This document shows, piece by piece, positions 48,881-57,992 of a stretch of 64,000 nt of DNA; the stretch's first letter is position 1; each line of letters opens with the position of its first letter. Location: positions 1 through 64,000 of the forward strand of contig NZ_CAJCKW010000005.1 in NCBI RefSeq assembly GCF_903970965.1. The letters are read 5' to 3'. The position numbers were made by a program, and so were the translations under genes. The notes under the pieces were generated by a model, which worked only from the letters and a program-made list of their open reading frames with translations, was not told the DNA's origin and did no database searches. The DNA comes from Aureimonas sp. ME7. GTDB lineage: Bacteria > Pseudomonadota > Alphaproteobacteria > Rhizobiales > Rhizobiaceae.

Positions 48881-51800
48881 ATGATGGGCTTTTCCACTCT
48901 CCTGGTCGGTGACGAGACGCTGCTCGTGCAATGCGCCGAGATTCTCAAGGCGTGCGGACACACGGTGTCAGCGATCGTCACCGACTCCGGACCGATCCGG
49001 GACTATGCCCTCGCCCAAGGCATCCCCAGCTTGCCGCGCGGGGCCGACCTTGCCGAGCGCCTCGCCGCCTTCCGGTTCGACTGGCTGTTCTCGGCGGCCA
49101 ACCTCTTCGTCCTGTGCCCGGAAATCCTGGCCCAGGCGCGCCAGGGCTCGGCGAACTTCCACGACGGGCCGCTGCCGCGCTATGCCGGGCTGAATGCGCC
49201 GGCCTGGGCGATCATGACGGGCGAGCGCGAACACGGTGTCACCTGGCACGAGATCACGGCCGGCATCGACGCGGGCGCCATCCTCGCCAGCCGCCGTTTC
49301 GAGATCGCTGCGGACGACACGTCGTTCCTCCTCAACACGCGCTGCTTCGAAGCCGCGATCGACGCCTTCGCTGAGCTGGTCGAGCGGATCGAGCGCGGCG
49401 AAGCGCATGGGCTCCCCCAGCCGGTCGAACCCGGCAGCTATTTCGGCCTCACCGACCGCCCGCCGCTCGCCGGAACGCTGCGCTTCGACCGGTCCACGAG
49501 CGAGCTCGACCGTCTCGTGCGCGCGCTCGACTTCGGCGCCTCGTATCGCAACCCGCTCGTGACCGCCAAGGTGCTTTTGCCGGACGGACCGCAGGTTGTC
49601 GCGACTCTTCGCGTCCTTCCGGGCGAGCCAGTCCCGTTCGGGGCACAGCCCGGTACGGTGCTCGGCACGAACGGCTTGCGACTTCGGATCGCGGCGACGG
49701 ACGGCGTCGTCGAAGTCGAACTGGCGGAGGAACCCGCCGTACCGCTGATGCCCGGTACGGTGTTGCCGCTTCTTTCCCAGAACGAGCGCCAAGCGCTGGA
49801 CGAGGCCGTGGCGAAGGCGGCCCGGTTCGAACGCGCCGCGCGCCGGCGCCTCGCCCATGCGGCGGACTTCGACCTTCTCGGCGTCGCCCCCCTTCGCGAA
49901 GGGCATTCGCGTGACCTGCAGTCGATCGACCTCCCGTCTCTCGCAGGCCTCGACGCCGATACACGCGTCGGCGCGGCGGCGGCGCTTCTTCTTCTCCTCA
50001 CACGCAGCGAGGCGGCCTCGTTCGCCTATTCCGACGCCGCCTCGCGCGCGAGCGCGCTCCGCTTCCCCGGCTATTTCGAAGCCGCCCGTCCGCTCAACGT
50101 CGCGGCGGGAGCGGACACCTCGACGGAGGGCTTCCTTGCCATCGTCGCCGGCGAACTCGCCGCGCTGCGCCGCCACGGACCGCACCTTGCCGATCTCCCC
50201 ATGCGCGAGCCGGGCCTCGCGCCGGTTCGGCTGACGGCCGCGATCGTGGAAGGCCAGGGCGATATCGCCGACGTGCCGAGCGGGGCGGCCCTCGCTTTCG
50301 TCCTGCCCGACGACAGTACCTGCCGGCTCGTCTTCGATGCCGCCCGCATCGAAGCCGCGGACGCGCGCGATCTCGCGGCGCGTTTGCAACTCGTGGCCGA
50401 AACCCTTGCCCATGCGCGGCCCGAGCGCCTTGCCGACCTGCCGCTGATGCGAGAGGACGAAAAGCGCCACCTTCTGTTCGATCTCAACGACACCGCGCGC
50501 CCGCCGCTGCCCGAAACGACGCTCCACGCGCTGATCGAGGCGCAGGTCGACCGCACGCCCGATCTCGTGGCGGTCGTCGATGCGCTCGGCTCCCTGACCT
50601 ATCGCGAACTGGAAGCCCAAGCCAACCGGGTGGCGCACGCCCTCGTCTCGCTTGGGCTTCGGCCGGGCACGATGGTCGGCCTTCACCTTTCGCGCTCCAC
50701 ATCGCTCGTGGTCGCCGCGCTCGCCATCGCCAAGGCCGGCGGCGCCTATGTGCCGCTCGACCCGATGTTTCCCACCGATCGGCTCGCCTACATGGTGGAG
50801 GACAGCGCGGCGCCGATCGTTCTCACCGAGCGCCATCTCCTCGGCTCCATCGCGACACCAACCGTGCGCTTCGCCGCGATCGAGGACCTTCTCGCCTCCG
50901 ACGCGCCGACGAGCCGTCCGGCCGTTCCCGTCGGGACGAACGACCTCGCCTACGTCATCTACACGTCCGGCTCCACCGGCCGTCCGAAGGGCGTGATGCT
51001 GGAGCACGGCAACGTCGCGAACTTCTTCGCCGGCATGGACGAGCGGGTTCCGGCGAAGAGAGCCGATGGAGCTCAGCCCGTGTGGCTCGCCGTCACCAGC
51101 CTGTCCTTCGACATTTCGGTGCTCGAACTCTTCTGGACGCTGGCGCGCGGCTTCAAGGTCGTCGTTCATTCGCCGGAGGTGCGCAGCCAATCGGCCGGGC
51201 TGGTCGCGGCGGACAGCGCCGGCAAGCTCGGTTTCGGCCTGTTCTTCTGGGGCAGCAACGAAGGGTCGGGTTCGCAGAAATACAAGCTGCTTCTCGACGG
51301 CGCGCGCTTTGCCGACGCCAACGGCTTCTCGGCCGTCTGGATGCCGGAGCGCCATTTCCACGCCTTCGGCGGCGGCTTCCCGAACCCGTCCGTCACCGCC
51401 GCGGCCGTGGCCGCCCTCACCCGCAACGTCGCGATCCGCGCGGGAAGCTGCGTCCTGCCGCTCCACCATCCGCTGCGCGTGGCCGAGGAATGGGCCGTCG
51501 TCGACAACATGAGCGACGGGCGCGTCGGCCTCGCCTTCGCATCCGGCTGGATGCCGGAGGACTTCGTCCTGCGCCCGGAGAACGCGCCGCCGCACAACCG
51601 CGAAGCGCTTCTGCGCGACATCGACACCGTGCGCCGACTGTGGCGCGGCGAGGCGCTCCCCTATCCGTTCGGCGAGGGGCGAAGCGCCGCCGTCGTCACG
51701 CAGCCCCGCCCGATCCAGCGCGAACTGCCCGTCTGGGTGACGACGGCAGGCAACCCGGACACCTGGGTCGAGGCCGCCCGGCTCGGGGCCAACGTCCTGA

Positions 51801-53548
51801 CCCATCTTCTCGGCCAGTCGATCGCGGAGGTCGGCGAGAAGATCGCGCTCTACCGGCGGACGCTTCGCGAGACGGGGCGCGACCCGGCCGAGTTCAAGGT
51901 CGTCCTGATGCTCCACACGCTGCTGGGCGAGGACCGTGAGGAGGTCCGCGCCCGGGCGCGCGAGCCGATGAAGGCCTACCTGAAGACCGCCGCCAACCTC
52001 ATCAAGCAATATGCCTGGGCCTTTCCCGCGTTCCGAAAGCCGGCGGGCCTTGGCCAAGCCCTCGATATCGACCTCCAGGGCCTGTCGGCGGAGGAGATGG
52101 ATGCGATCCTCGAATTCGCCTTCGCCCGCTACTTCGACGACAGCGGCCTGTTCGGCACGGTCGAGGATGCCAAGCACCGCGCGGGGGAACTCGTCGCCAT
52201 CGGCGTCGACGAGATCGCCTGCCTGATCGACTTCGGCGTGGCCGAGGATCTGGCGCTGGAACGGCTATCGCCCTTGGCGGAAGTCGTCGCAGCCTTCGGG
52301 CCGACGTACGCGGACTCCCCGCCGACGATCCGACGCAGCGTCGCCGAGGATATCGCGGCACACAGGGCGACCCATCTCCAGGCGACGCCTTCGATGATGC
52401 GCATGTTCCTGTCGGACGACGAGGACCGGCGAGCGCTCGGGCGTCTCGCCCACCTCTTCGTCGGCGGGGAGGCCTTTCCGGCCGCCCTCCTGGCTGAGCT
52501 TCGCGCCGCGACGGACGCCACGATCGAGAACATGTACGGGCCGACCGAGACGACGATCTGGTCCTCCACCACACGCGCCGAGAATACAGGCGGCGTCGTG
52601 CCGCTCGGCACGCCGATCGCCAACACGCAGCTCTACGTGCTCGACGAGGCGCTTCGCTTGGTACCGCCGGGAAGCCCGGGAGAGCTTTGCATCGGCGGCG
52701 CGGGCGTCGCGCGCGGCTATCATGGGCGCCCCGAACTGACGGCCGAGCGCTTCGTGCCCAACCCCTTCGCGCCCGGTCGGATCTACCGGACCGGCGATCT
52801 CGTGGCGCGGAGCCGGGACGGCACGCTCCAGTTCCTCGGGCGCACCGACCATCAGGTGAAGGTGCGCGGCTACCGGATCGAGCTCGGCGAGATCGAGGAA
52901 CGGATCGAGGCCTTCCCCGGCGTCGCGCAGGCCGTCGTGGTGGCGCGTGAGGACCGGCCGGGCGACGTGCGCCTCGTCGCCTATCTGCGCACCCCCGCAG
53001 GCGCGGTGGACGAGACGGCGCTGCGTGCGCATCTGGCCGAGCGCCTGCCCTATTACATGGTGCCGGCCCATTTCATGACGCTCCAGGCCTTTCCGCTGAC
53101 GCCCAACGCCAAGGTGGACCGCAAGGCCTTGCCGAAGCCGGGCAACGCGCCGGTGCCAACCCGCGCCCCCGCCGTGGAAGCGCCGCCGCTGGTTCCCGTC
53201 CTCGGTGCTCCAGGCATTCCGGCGGGCGAAATGGAACGGGCAGTCGCCGAATGCTTCGCTCGGGTGCTCGGCCTGTCCGAGGTGGCACCCGGCGACAGCT
53301 TCTTCGCGCTCGGCGGCCACTCGCTTCTGGCGGTGCAGGCGCATCGCGAGTTGAAGGCGAGCGTCGCGCCGGACATGGCGATCACCGACCTGTTCCGCTT
53401 TCCAACGGTTCGGGGCCTTGCGGAGCACCTGTCGAACCGCACGGGCGGCAACGAACGCCTCGACCGGGTAGCCGACCGGGCGGCGCAGCGGCGCGCTGCG
53501 CTCGGCGGTCGCCGCGCCGAAATGGAGCGCGCGCGGGGCGGCGGCTGA
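48881..53548 (+). CDS. NRPS with formyltransferase and embedded luciferase-like monooxygenase
   Basis: A 1555-residue synthetase. Residues 1-190 are a formyltransferase with the triad N92, H94 (ANFHDGPLPR) and D130 (GIDAGAIL), and 200-300 its C-terminal half. Residues 320-545 look like the back half of a condensation domain; no HHxxxDG is present. The adenylation domain starts at about 560 (LTYRELEAQAN, YVIYTSGSTGRPKG) and reaches F743-D744 (FDISVLELFW). It is interrupted by a flavin luciferase-like monooxygenase (about 780-1125; GFGLFFWGSNEG, WMPERHFHAFGG) and resumes with NMYGPTETTIW (1217), YRTGDL and NAKVDRKAL. A PCP with S1481 (LGGHSLL) ends it. There is no thioesterase. The embedded monooxygenase is the MupA/Atu3671 type. 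The pocket code reads roughly D-I-L-Q-F-G-M-I-W-K, near that of glycine; low confidence. Confidence 0.93.
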   Translation: MMGFSTLLVGDETLLVQCAEILKACGHTVSAIVTDSGPIRDYALAQGIPSLPRGADLAERLAAFRFDWLFSAANLFVLCPEILAQARQGSANFHDGPLPRYAGLNAPAWAIMTGEREHGVTWHEITAGIDAGAILASRRFEIAADDTSFLLNTRCFEAAIDAFAELVERIERGEAHGLPQPVEPGSYFGLTDRPPLAGTLRFDRSTSELDRLVRALDFGASYRNPLVTAKVLLPDGPQVVATLRVLPGEPVPFGAQPGTVLGTNGLRLRIAATDGVVEVELAEEPAVPLMPGTVLPLLSQNERQALDEAVAKAARFERAARRRLAHAADFDLLGVAPLREGHSRDLQSIDLPSLAGLDADTRVGAAAALLLLLTRSEAASFAYSDAASRASALRFPGYFEAARPLNVAAGADTSTEGFLAIVAGELAALRRHGPHLADLPMREPGLAPVRLTAAIVEGQGDIADVPSGAALAFVLPDDSTCRLVFDAARIEAADARDLAARLQLVAETLAHARPERLADLPLMREDEKRHLLFDLNDTARPPLPETTLHALIEAQVDRTPDLVAVVDALGSLTYRELEAQANRVAHALVSLGLRPGTMVGLHLSRSTSLVVAALAIAKAGGAYVPLDPMFPTDRLAYMVEDSAAPIVLTERHLLGSIATPTVRFAAIEDLLASDAPTSRPAVPVGTNDLAYVIYTSGSTGRPKGVMLEHGNVANFFAGMDERVPAKRADGAQPVWLAVTSLSFDISVLELFWTLARGFKVVVHSPEVRSQSAGLVAADSAGKLGFGLFFWGSNEGSGSQKYKLLLDGARFADANGFSAVWMPERHFHAFGGGFPNPSVTAAAVAALTRNVAIRAGSCVLPLHHPLRVAEEWAVVDNMSDGRVGLAFASGWMPEDFVLRPENAPPHNREALLRDIDTVRRLWRGEALPYPFGEGRSAAVVTQPRPIQRELPVWVTTAGNPDTWVEAARLGANVLTHLLGQSIAEVGEKIALYRRTLRETGRDPAEFKVVLMLHTLLGEDREEVRARAREPMKAYLKTAANLIKQYAWAFPAFRKPAGLGQALDIDLQGLSAEEMDAILEFAFARYFDDSGLFGTVEDAKHRAGELVAIGVDEIACLIDFGVAEDLALERLSPLAEVVAAFGPTYADSPPTIRRSVAEDIAAHRATHLQATPSMMRMFLSDDEDRRALGRLAHLFVGGEAFPAALLAELRAATDATIENMYGPTETTIWSSTTRAENTGGVVPLGTPIANTQLYVLDEALRLVPPGSPGELCIGGAGVARGYHGRPELTAERFVPNPFAPGRIYRTGDLVARSRDGTLQFLGRTDHQVKVRGYRIELGEIEERIEAFPGVAQAVVVAREDRPGDVRLVAYLRTPAGAVDETALRAHLAERLPYYMVPAHFMTLQAFPLTPNAKVDRKALPKPGNAPVPTRAPAVEAPPLVPVLGAPGIPAGEMERAVAECFARVLGLSEVAPGDSFFALGGHSLLAVQAHRELKASVAPDMAITDLFRFPTVRGLAEHLSNRTGGNERLDRVADRAAQRRAALGGRRAEMERARGGG

Positions 53549-54252
53549 TGGCGTCGGCCCCCGCGCGCGCGCTTCCGCCGGAGCAACGATCGGATCTTCG
53601 GGCCCTGTTCGGTCCGGGCGTCGCTCTCGCCTTCGGCGACCCGCGCGCGCCGTGGCCGCTCGCGCTCCCGGCGGAAGAGAGGGCGATCGCGTCGGTCGTC
53701 CCCAAGCGCCGCGCGGAGTTCCGAGCTGGGCGGGCGCTGGTTCGCCTCGCATCGGCCGAACTCGGCGCCCCTCCCCTGACGATCCCGGCCGGGGCCGACC
53801 GCGCGCCGCAATGGCCGGCGGGCTGGACCGGCTCGATCAGCCATTGCGCCGACCTGTGCGGCGCAGCCGTCGCACGTGCCGGCGACGGCATCCTGTCGCT
53901 GGGGCTCGATATCGAGCCCGCCGAGCCGCTGGACGTCAATCTCATCCCTTTCATCGCGAGGGCAGAGGAGCAGGCCCTTCTCGAAGGCGACGACGCACTC
54001 CTGCGCGCGCGGATGCTCTTCGGCGCGAAGGAATGCGCCTACAAGGCGCAGTATCCCTTGAGCGGCGCGATGCTGGAATTCGACGATCTCCATGTGACGT
54101 TCGAGACTGGCGGGCCGTGGTTCACCGCCCGGTTCATGCGCGGTGTCGGCCCGTTCGCCCAAGGCGACGCCATCGCGGGCTTCTGCGTCCAGGACGGCGC
54201 GCATGTGATCAGCGGCGCGGTTCTGCGCACCGGCGAAGGAGGCGACCGTTGA
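53548..54252 (+). CDS. Sfp/EntD-type 4'-phosphopantetheinyl transferase
   Basis: A 234-residue enzyme that arms carrier proteins with phosphopantetheine from CoA. Its magnesium motif is LGLDIEP, and the catalytic KE-x3-K motif is GAKECAYKAQYP. WTGSISHC and the early RAEFRAGRALVR helix are EntD-like. Its start overlaps the NRPS stop (TGATG) and its stop overlaps the next start (TTGA), so it is made with the NRPS. Its obvious clients are S1481 of the NRPS and S1798 of the PKS. Confidence 0.95.
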   Translation: MASAPARALPPEQRSDLRALFGPGVALAFGDPRAPWPLALPAEERAIASVVPKRRAEFRAGRALVRLASAELGAPPLTIPAGADRAPQWPAGWTGSISHCADLCGAAVARAGDGILSLGLDIEPAEPLDVNLIPFIARAEEQALLEGDDALLRARMLFGAKECAYKAQYPLSGAMLEFDDLHVTFETGGPWFTARFMRGVGPFAQGDAIAGFCVQDGAHVISGAVLRTGEGGDR

Positions 54253-55514
54253 GCCTTGCCCGAACGACGGAGATCGTCGAGCCGCAGCCCATGGGAGGCC
54301 GGCTGCTTCTCGTCACCGCCGTGCGCCTGCGCCGGGGGGCGCAAGGGTTGGAGATCGACGACCAGACGGCGGCCGGGCTCGAACGGTGGGCGGAGCATTT
54401 CGCCGCCGTCACCTATGCCGGGATCCTCCTGAAGGGCGAGCGCGAGGAGAACACCACGGCCAACTGGGTCCCGGTGCGCCGCATTCCCGGCGCCGAGCGC
54501 ATGCGCTTCCTGGCCCTGCCCATGGCCTATCGCATCGGTGCCTTCGCGCGCACCTACCGCGCGACGCGGCGGCAGCTCGGCCGCGAGATCGCGGCTGCCG
54601 ATCACCTCTGCTTCACGCTCGGCTATCTCGCAGGCGACTGGGGCGCCGTCGCAGCGCTGGAAGCGCGCGCTCAAGATCGGCGCCACGCCGTGTGGTTCGA
54701 CCGCGTCGAGCACGAGACGATAGCCCGCACACTGCATGCCATGCCGTGGAAACGGCGGCTCAAGGAACGCGCGTCGATCGCGCTGATGAAACCCTACCAT
54801 CGCCGCCTGATCGCCGGCAGCAGCCTCGGGCTCTTCCAGGGCATGGACACGTTCGACGCCTATGCGGCGGGGTGCGCCAACCCGGCCTGCGTCTACGACG
54901 TCCACACGCGCCCGGCGGACTTCATAGGCGAGGCTGCGATCGCCGCAAAGATCGAGCGCCTCGCCTCTGGCGCGCCCGTGCGCATCCTCTATGCCGGACG
55001 CGCCGCCGAGATGAAGGGGCCGATCGACTGGCTGGAGGCGCTGGCCGAAGCGCACGCACAAGGCTTGGATTTCCGGGCGCGCTGGCTCGGCGACGGGCCG
55101 ATGCTCGGCGCCATGCGCGAAGCGGTCGAGCGCCTGGGGCTCGGCCCCCATGTCGAGCTCGCCGGCTTCGTTTCGGACCGCGAGACCGTGCTCCAGGCGA
55201 TGCGCGAGGCCGACATCTTCCTGTTCTGCCACAAGACGCCGGAATCGCCCCGCTGCCTCGTGGAGGCCCTCGTTTCCGCCTGTCCGCTCGTCGGCTACGA
55301 AAGCCGATACGCGTCCGGGTTGGTGGAGGGCTCCGGCGGCGCGCTTCCCGTCCCGCCGAACGATCCGCAGGCGCTGGGGCGCGCCCTGGCGGGACTTGCG
55401 AGCGACCGGGAACGGCTCGGAACCCTCGTGCGCCAAGCCGCCGTCTCGGGCCGCCGCTTCGACGAGGCCAAGCTCTACGCGGAGCGCGCCGGGTTGATCG
55501 CGGCTCATGCGTAA
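54249..55514 (+). CDS. Glycosyltransferase, GT4-like
   Basis: A 421-residue GT-B glycosyltransferase. The C-terminal half has the family 4 pattern: RILYAGRAAEMKGPIDWL, WLGDGPMLGAM, VELAGFVSDRE, and the E-x7-E-like segment PESPRCLVEALVSACPLVGYES. The N-terminal acceptor domain is poorly conserved. TTG 54249 is chosen because AAGGAGG lies just upstream and it overlaps the PPTase stop; an ATG at 54291 is less well served. Within the NRPS transcript it may glycosylate the peptide-polyketide or act in the neighbouring polysaccharide pathway. Confidence 0.87.
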   Translation: MSLARTTEIVEPQPMGGRLLLVTAVRLRRGAQGLEIDDQTAAGLERWAEHFAAVTYAGILLKGEREENTTANWVPVRRIPGAERMRFLALPMAYRIGAFARTYRATRRQLGREIAAADHLCFTLGYLAGDWGAVAALEARAQDRRHAVWFDRVEHETIARTLHAMPWKRRLKERASIALMKPYHRRLIAGSSLGLFQGMDTFDAYAAGCANPACVYDVHTRPADFIGEAAIAAKIERLASGAPVRILYAGRAAEMKGPIDWLEALAEAHAQGLDFRARWLGDGPMLGAMREAVERLGLGPHVELAGFVSDRETVLQAMREADIFLFCHKTPESPRCLVEALVSACPLVGYESRYASGLVEGSGGALPVPPNDPQALGRALAGLASDRERLGTLVRQAAVSGRRFDEAKLYAERAGLIAAHA

Positions 55515-56484
55515 GGCTCGGGTCTTCGCTCTCGGCCTCGGCGCGCTTCTGACCGGGGCGGCCTTCATCGCCGCCCGTGAAGCGCCCGACCCCGCACGTA
55601 TCGCGGCTCCCCGACCCATCGAGAGCGCGCGGAAGCTTTTCGTGTCCGGGCACAGCCTCACCACGCCTTTGATCGGTCCGCTGAACAGGATGACGCCTCC
55701 GCTCGACGTCGTGTCCCACTCGATCGACGGTTCCACCATTCGCCAGCGACGGGATACCGGCCCTTCCGCCGATACGGACATCCTCCTCGTCACCGAGCAG
55801 CATCGCCTTCTCGATGCGATGACGCTCGCGGACACGGTCGGGAGCCTGCGTGAGATGCACGAGCGCTTTCGCGCCCTCAACCCCTCCGGCGTGACCGTCT
55901 TCTACACATCTTGGGCCGATCTTTCGGACCCGGAGGCGCCGGAAGCCTGGGTCGAATTCGAACGCCGAGCCGCCCCGGTCTGGGCCTGCCTCGCGCATCG
56001 AGCCGGCGAGGGATCCGACGCGATCCGCGTCCTTCCCGCCTCGCTCGCGCTGGCCGATCTTGTCGCGGCGCTCACAGCCGAGCCCGACGCCTTCCCGGGC
56101 TTCGAGGGCACGGCGCCGCGCGCGATCACGCAGGCAATGTTCACGGACCGCGTTCACGTCAGCCCGCTCGGCGGCTTCTTTCTCGCCCGGCTGTCGGCCG
56201 AGTTCCTGGTCGGGAGCGAGCGCGCGGCTTCGCTGCGGGCACCGCCCGATCTCGACCCCGCGCAGGTACGCTCCGTCTCGCAGTTTGCCGCCGGATTCGC
56301 GAAGGATTGGCGGGCCGCCGGTGCTCCGGCCGATCCCTGCCGGGGCGCCACTCCAGCTGGCTTCGTGCCGGCTTATACCGACTATATGGAAGCGACCTAT
56401 GGACAATCCGGCGAAAGCGTCTGGCGCAAGGAGGCCAGCCGGCTTCGCCACGCCCTCGCCCTGTATCGGCGACTGTTGCTCTGA
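55507..56484 (+). CDS. Secreted SGNH/GDSL-like hydrolase
   Basis: A 325-residue protein with an N-terminal signal or anchor (residues 1-23). KLFVSGHSLTTPL resembles block I of SGNH hydrolases, with Ser following G-H. FTDRVHVSPLGGFFLA resembles block V (D-x-V-H), which would supply Asp and His. The middle is not recognisable. SGNH proteins in polysaccharide loci commonly add or remove acyl groups. It overlaps the upstream glycosyltransferase by 8 bases (ATGCGTAA), so it is the fourth gene of the coupled operon. Family assignment is moderate; an acyl-handling role is inference. Confidence 0.65.
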   Translation: MRKARVFALGLGALLTGAAFIAAREAPDPARIAAPRPIESARKLFVSGHSLTTPLIGPLNRMTPPLDVVSHSIDGSTIRQRRDTGPSADTDILLVTEQHRLLDAMTLADTVGSLREMHERFRALNPSGVTVFYTSWADLSDPEAPEAWVEFERRAAPVWACLAHRAGEGSDAIRVLPASLALADLVAALTAEPDAFPGFEGTAPRAITQAMFTDRVHVSPLGGFFLARLSAEFLVGSERAASLRAPPDLDPAQVRSVSQFAAGFAKDWRAAGAPADPCRGATPAGFVPAYTDYMEATYGQSGESVWRKEASRLRHALALYRRLLL

Positions 56485-56493
56485 GCCCGACGC

Positions 56494-57693
56494 CTACCGA
56501 TCCCGGTCCGTCCTGATCCAGCCGGCGCTGCGCGAGCCGAGCGCCATGCGTGCGTACATTCCCGCCTTGGAAGCGGCATAGGGGAGAACGTGCAGCGCGA
56601 GCCGCATCGGCAGGACGGCACGCCCGAACCGCACCCAGGCCACGAACAGCGATCCGACGAGAAGCCCGAGCGCGCCGGACGCCATGGCCAGCGGCAGCGG
56701 CACCCGGCCGAAGGCGAGCTGCGCCAGCATCACCAGCACAAAGAAGGCTCCGACGACGAGGATCAGCAGCGTCAGCGGCGGGATCATCGTGTCGAGCGCC
56801 AGCATCGCGCTTGCCGGCCGCCTCGCCCGAACGGCGCGGGCGATGTGACGCGCCGCCAGGGCGATCATCCCCAGATGCCCCTCTTCCCAGCGCCGGCGCT
56901 GCGTTTGGGCGCCGCGCTCCGACATCGGAAAGTCGCTGAGGATCAGGGCGTCTTCGCAGAAGCGCGCGCCCGAGCCTGTCAGTGCCAGATCGAGCCCGAG
57001 GCGCATGTCCTCCACCAGACTGGAATGGGCGAGATCGGCGTCGCGGATCAGGGCCCAGGGAAAGGCCATGCCGCTTCCGGTCAGGTGGCACGGCAGGCCC
57101 ATCCGCTGGAGGCCGGCAGGGCGGACACGGTTCTTGACCAAGAAAGCGAGTTCCGCGACCCGCATGCCGATCCGCGCCTCGGGCGGCGAGCGCATGAGAT
57201 AGCAACCCTGGACCGGGCGGCGTTCGCTGACAGCCATCTCGTGAAGACGAGCCAAGGCACCCTGTGCCAGACGGCAGTCGGCGTCCACGACAACGACGAC
57301 GGCCGGCGGATTCGTGGCGAGGTGGCGCAGGCCGAAATCGAGCGCGTAGCCCTTTCCCCGGCGCTCGCTGTCGAACCGCTCGATCACTTCCGCGCCGACA
57401 CCGCGCGCGATCCGGGCCGTCTCGTCCCGGCAGTTGTCTGCGACTACGAGGATGCGAACGCCGCTCCAAGCCTGCGCCCGAAGGTTCTCGATGGCTCCTG
57501 CAATGCCGCCGGCCTCGTCATGGGCGGGAACCAGCACCGCGAGATCCGCCGGCGCCCCCGAGGCGACGCCGCTCGCAGTATTGCGCCGGCGCCCGGGAAG
57601 ACAGGCGGCGGCAACCTCCAGGGCGAAGAGGCCGGTCAGGATCAAGAGCCCCAAGGCGGGAACGGCCAGGATCGTCTGCAGGATGGTCGGCAT
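56494..57693 (-). CDS. Membrane glycosyltransferase family 2
   Basis: A 399-residue processive-type GT2. One N-terminal helix (8-30) is followed by the GT-A domain with VLVPAHDEAGG, a DxD at VVVDADCRL, the acidic VEDMRLGLDL and QTQRRRWEEGH (Q-x-x-R-W). Two or three C-terminal helices (about 295-365) follow. This resembles cellulose/hyaluronan synthase-like and IcaA-like enzymes that build and extrude a chain, though it lacks PilZ. It is convergent with the SGNH gene (9 bases) and divergent from the WecG-type gene. Confidence 0.9.
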   Translation of the reverse strand: MPTILQTILAVPALGLLILTGLFALEVAAACLPGRRRNTASGVASGAPADLAVLVPAHDEAGGIAGAIENLRAQAWSGVRILVVADNCRDETARIARGVGAEVIERFDSERRGKGYALDFGLRHLATNPPAVVVVVDADCRLAQGALARLHEMAVSERRPVQGCYLMRSPPEARIGMRVAELAFLVKNRVRPAGLQRMGLPCHLTGSGMAFPWALIRDADLAHSSLVEDMRLGLDLALTGSGARFCEDALILSDFPMSERGAQTQRRRWEEGHLGMIALAARHIARAVRARRPASAMLALDTMIPPLTLLILVVGAFFVLVMLAQLAFGRVPLPLAMASGALGLLVGSLFVAWVRFGRAVLPMRLALHVLPYAASKAGMYARMALGSRSAGWIRTDRDR

Positions 57694-57992
57694 GGCAATC
57701 CCTCGAGCGGCAACCGGACGAACCTCGCATGCCGGCGGTTACGCGATCGCGAACGCCACCCGAACGCAACCCATGGTGGATGCCGCCGCTCGTCCGCCGT
57801 TGCGCTTCAATGAGCGCCGAAACCACCTTCGACCCTATGAAACGCCCGCTTCATACGGCAAGTGCCGCCACGTTAACCGTCTCAATAGATGATAGTCGCC
57901 ACCAACTTCCAAGCGAACAATTAAACTGCTGTAACCCATTCGCGACACTCATCGACTTGCATAAAATTCGACGCATCCTCGGGGAGAAGAAG
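57694..57992. promoter_or_regulatory. Divergent promoter region, GT2 / WecG-type genes
   Basis: 299 bases with no gene. The half nearer the WecG-type gene (57860-57975) is AT-rich compared with its surroundings and includes CTTGCATAAAATTCG (57957-57971), a possible -10 area. A GGGGAG ribosome-binding site precedes 57993. No operator is recognised. Confidence 0.45.

Noticed and set aside
48968-52177. 1069-codon open frame antisense to the NRPS
   Set aside because: Third-position GC bias makes long antisense frames; its composition is a shadow of the NRPS (Arg/Gly/Val/Asp-rich) and it shows no domain or ribosome site.
57264-57992. Upstream half of a 545-codon frame leading into the WecG-type gene
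   Set aside because: It runs antisense to the GT2 gene and is Arg/Pro-rich; the conserved protein and ribosome site begin at 57993.
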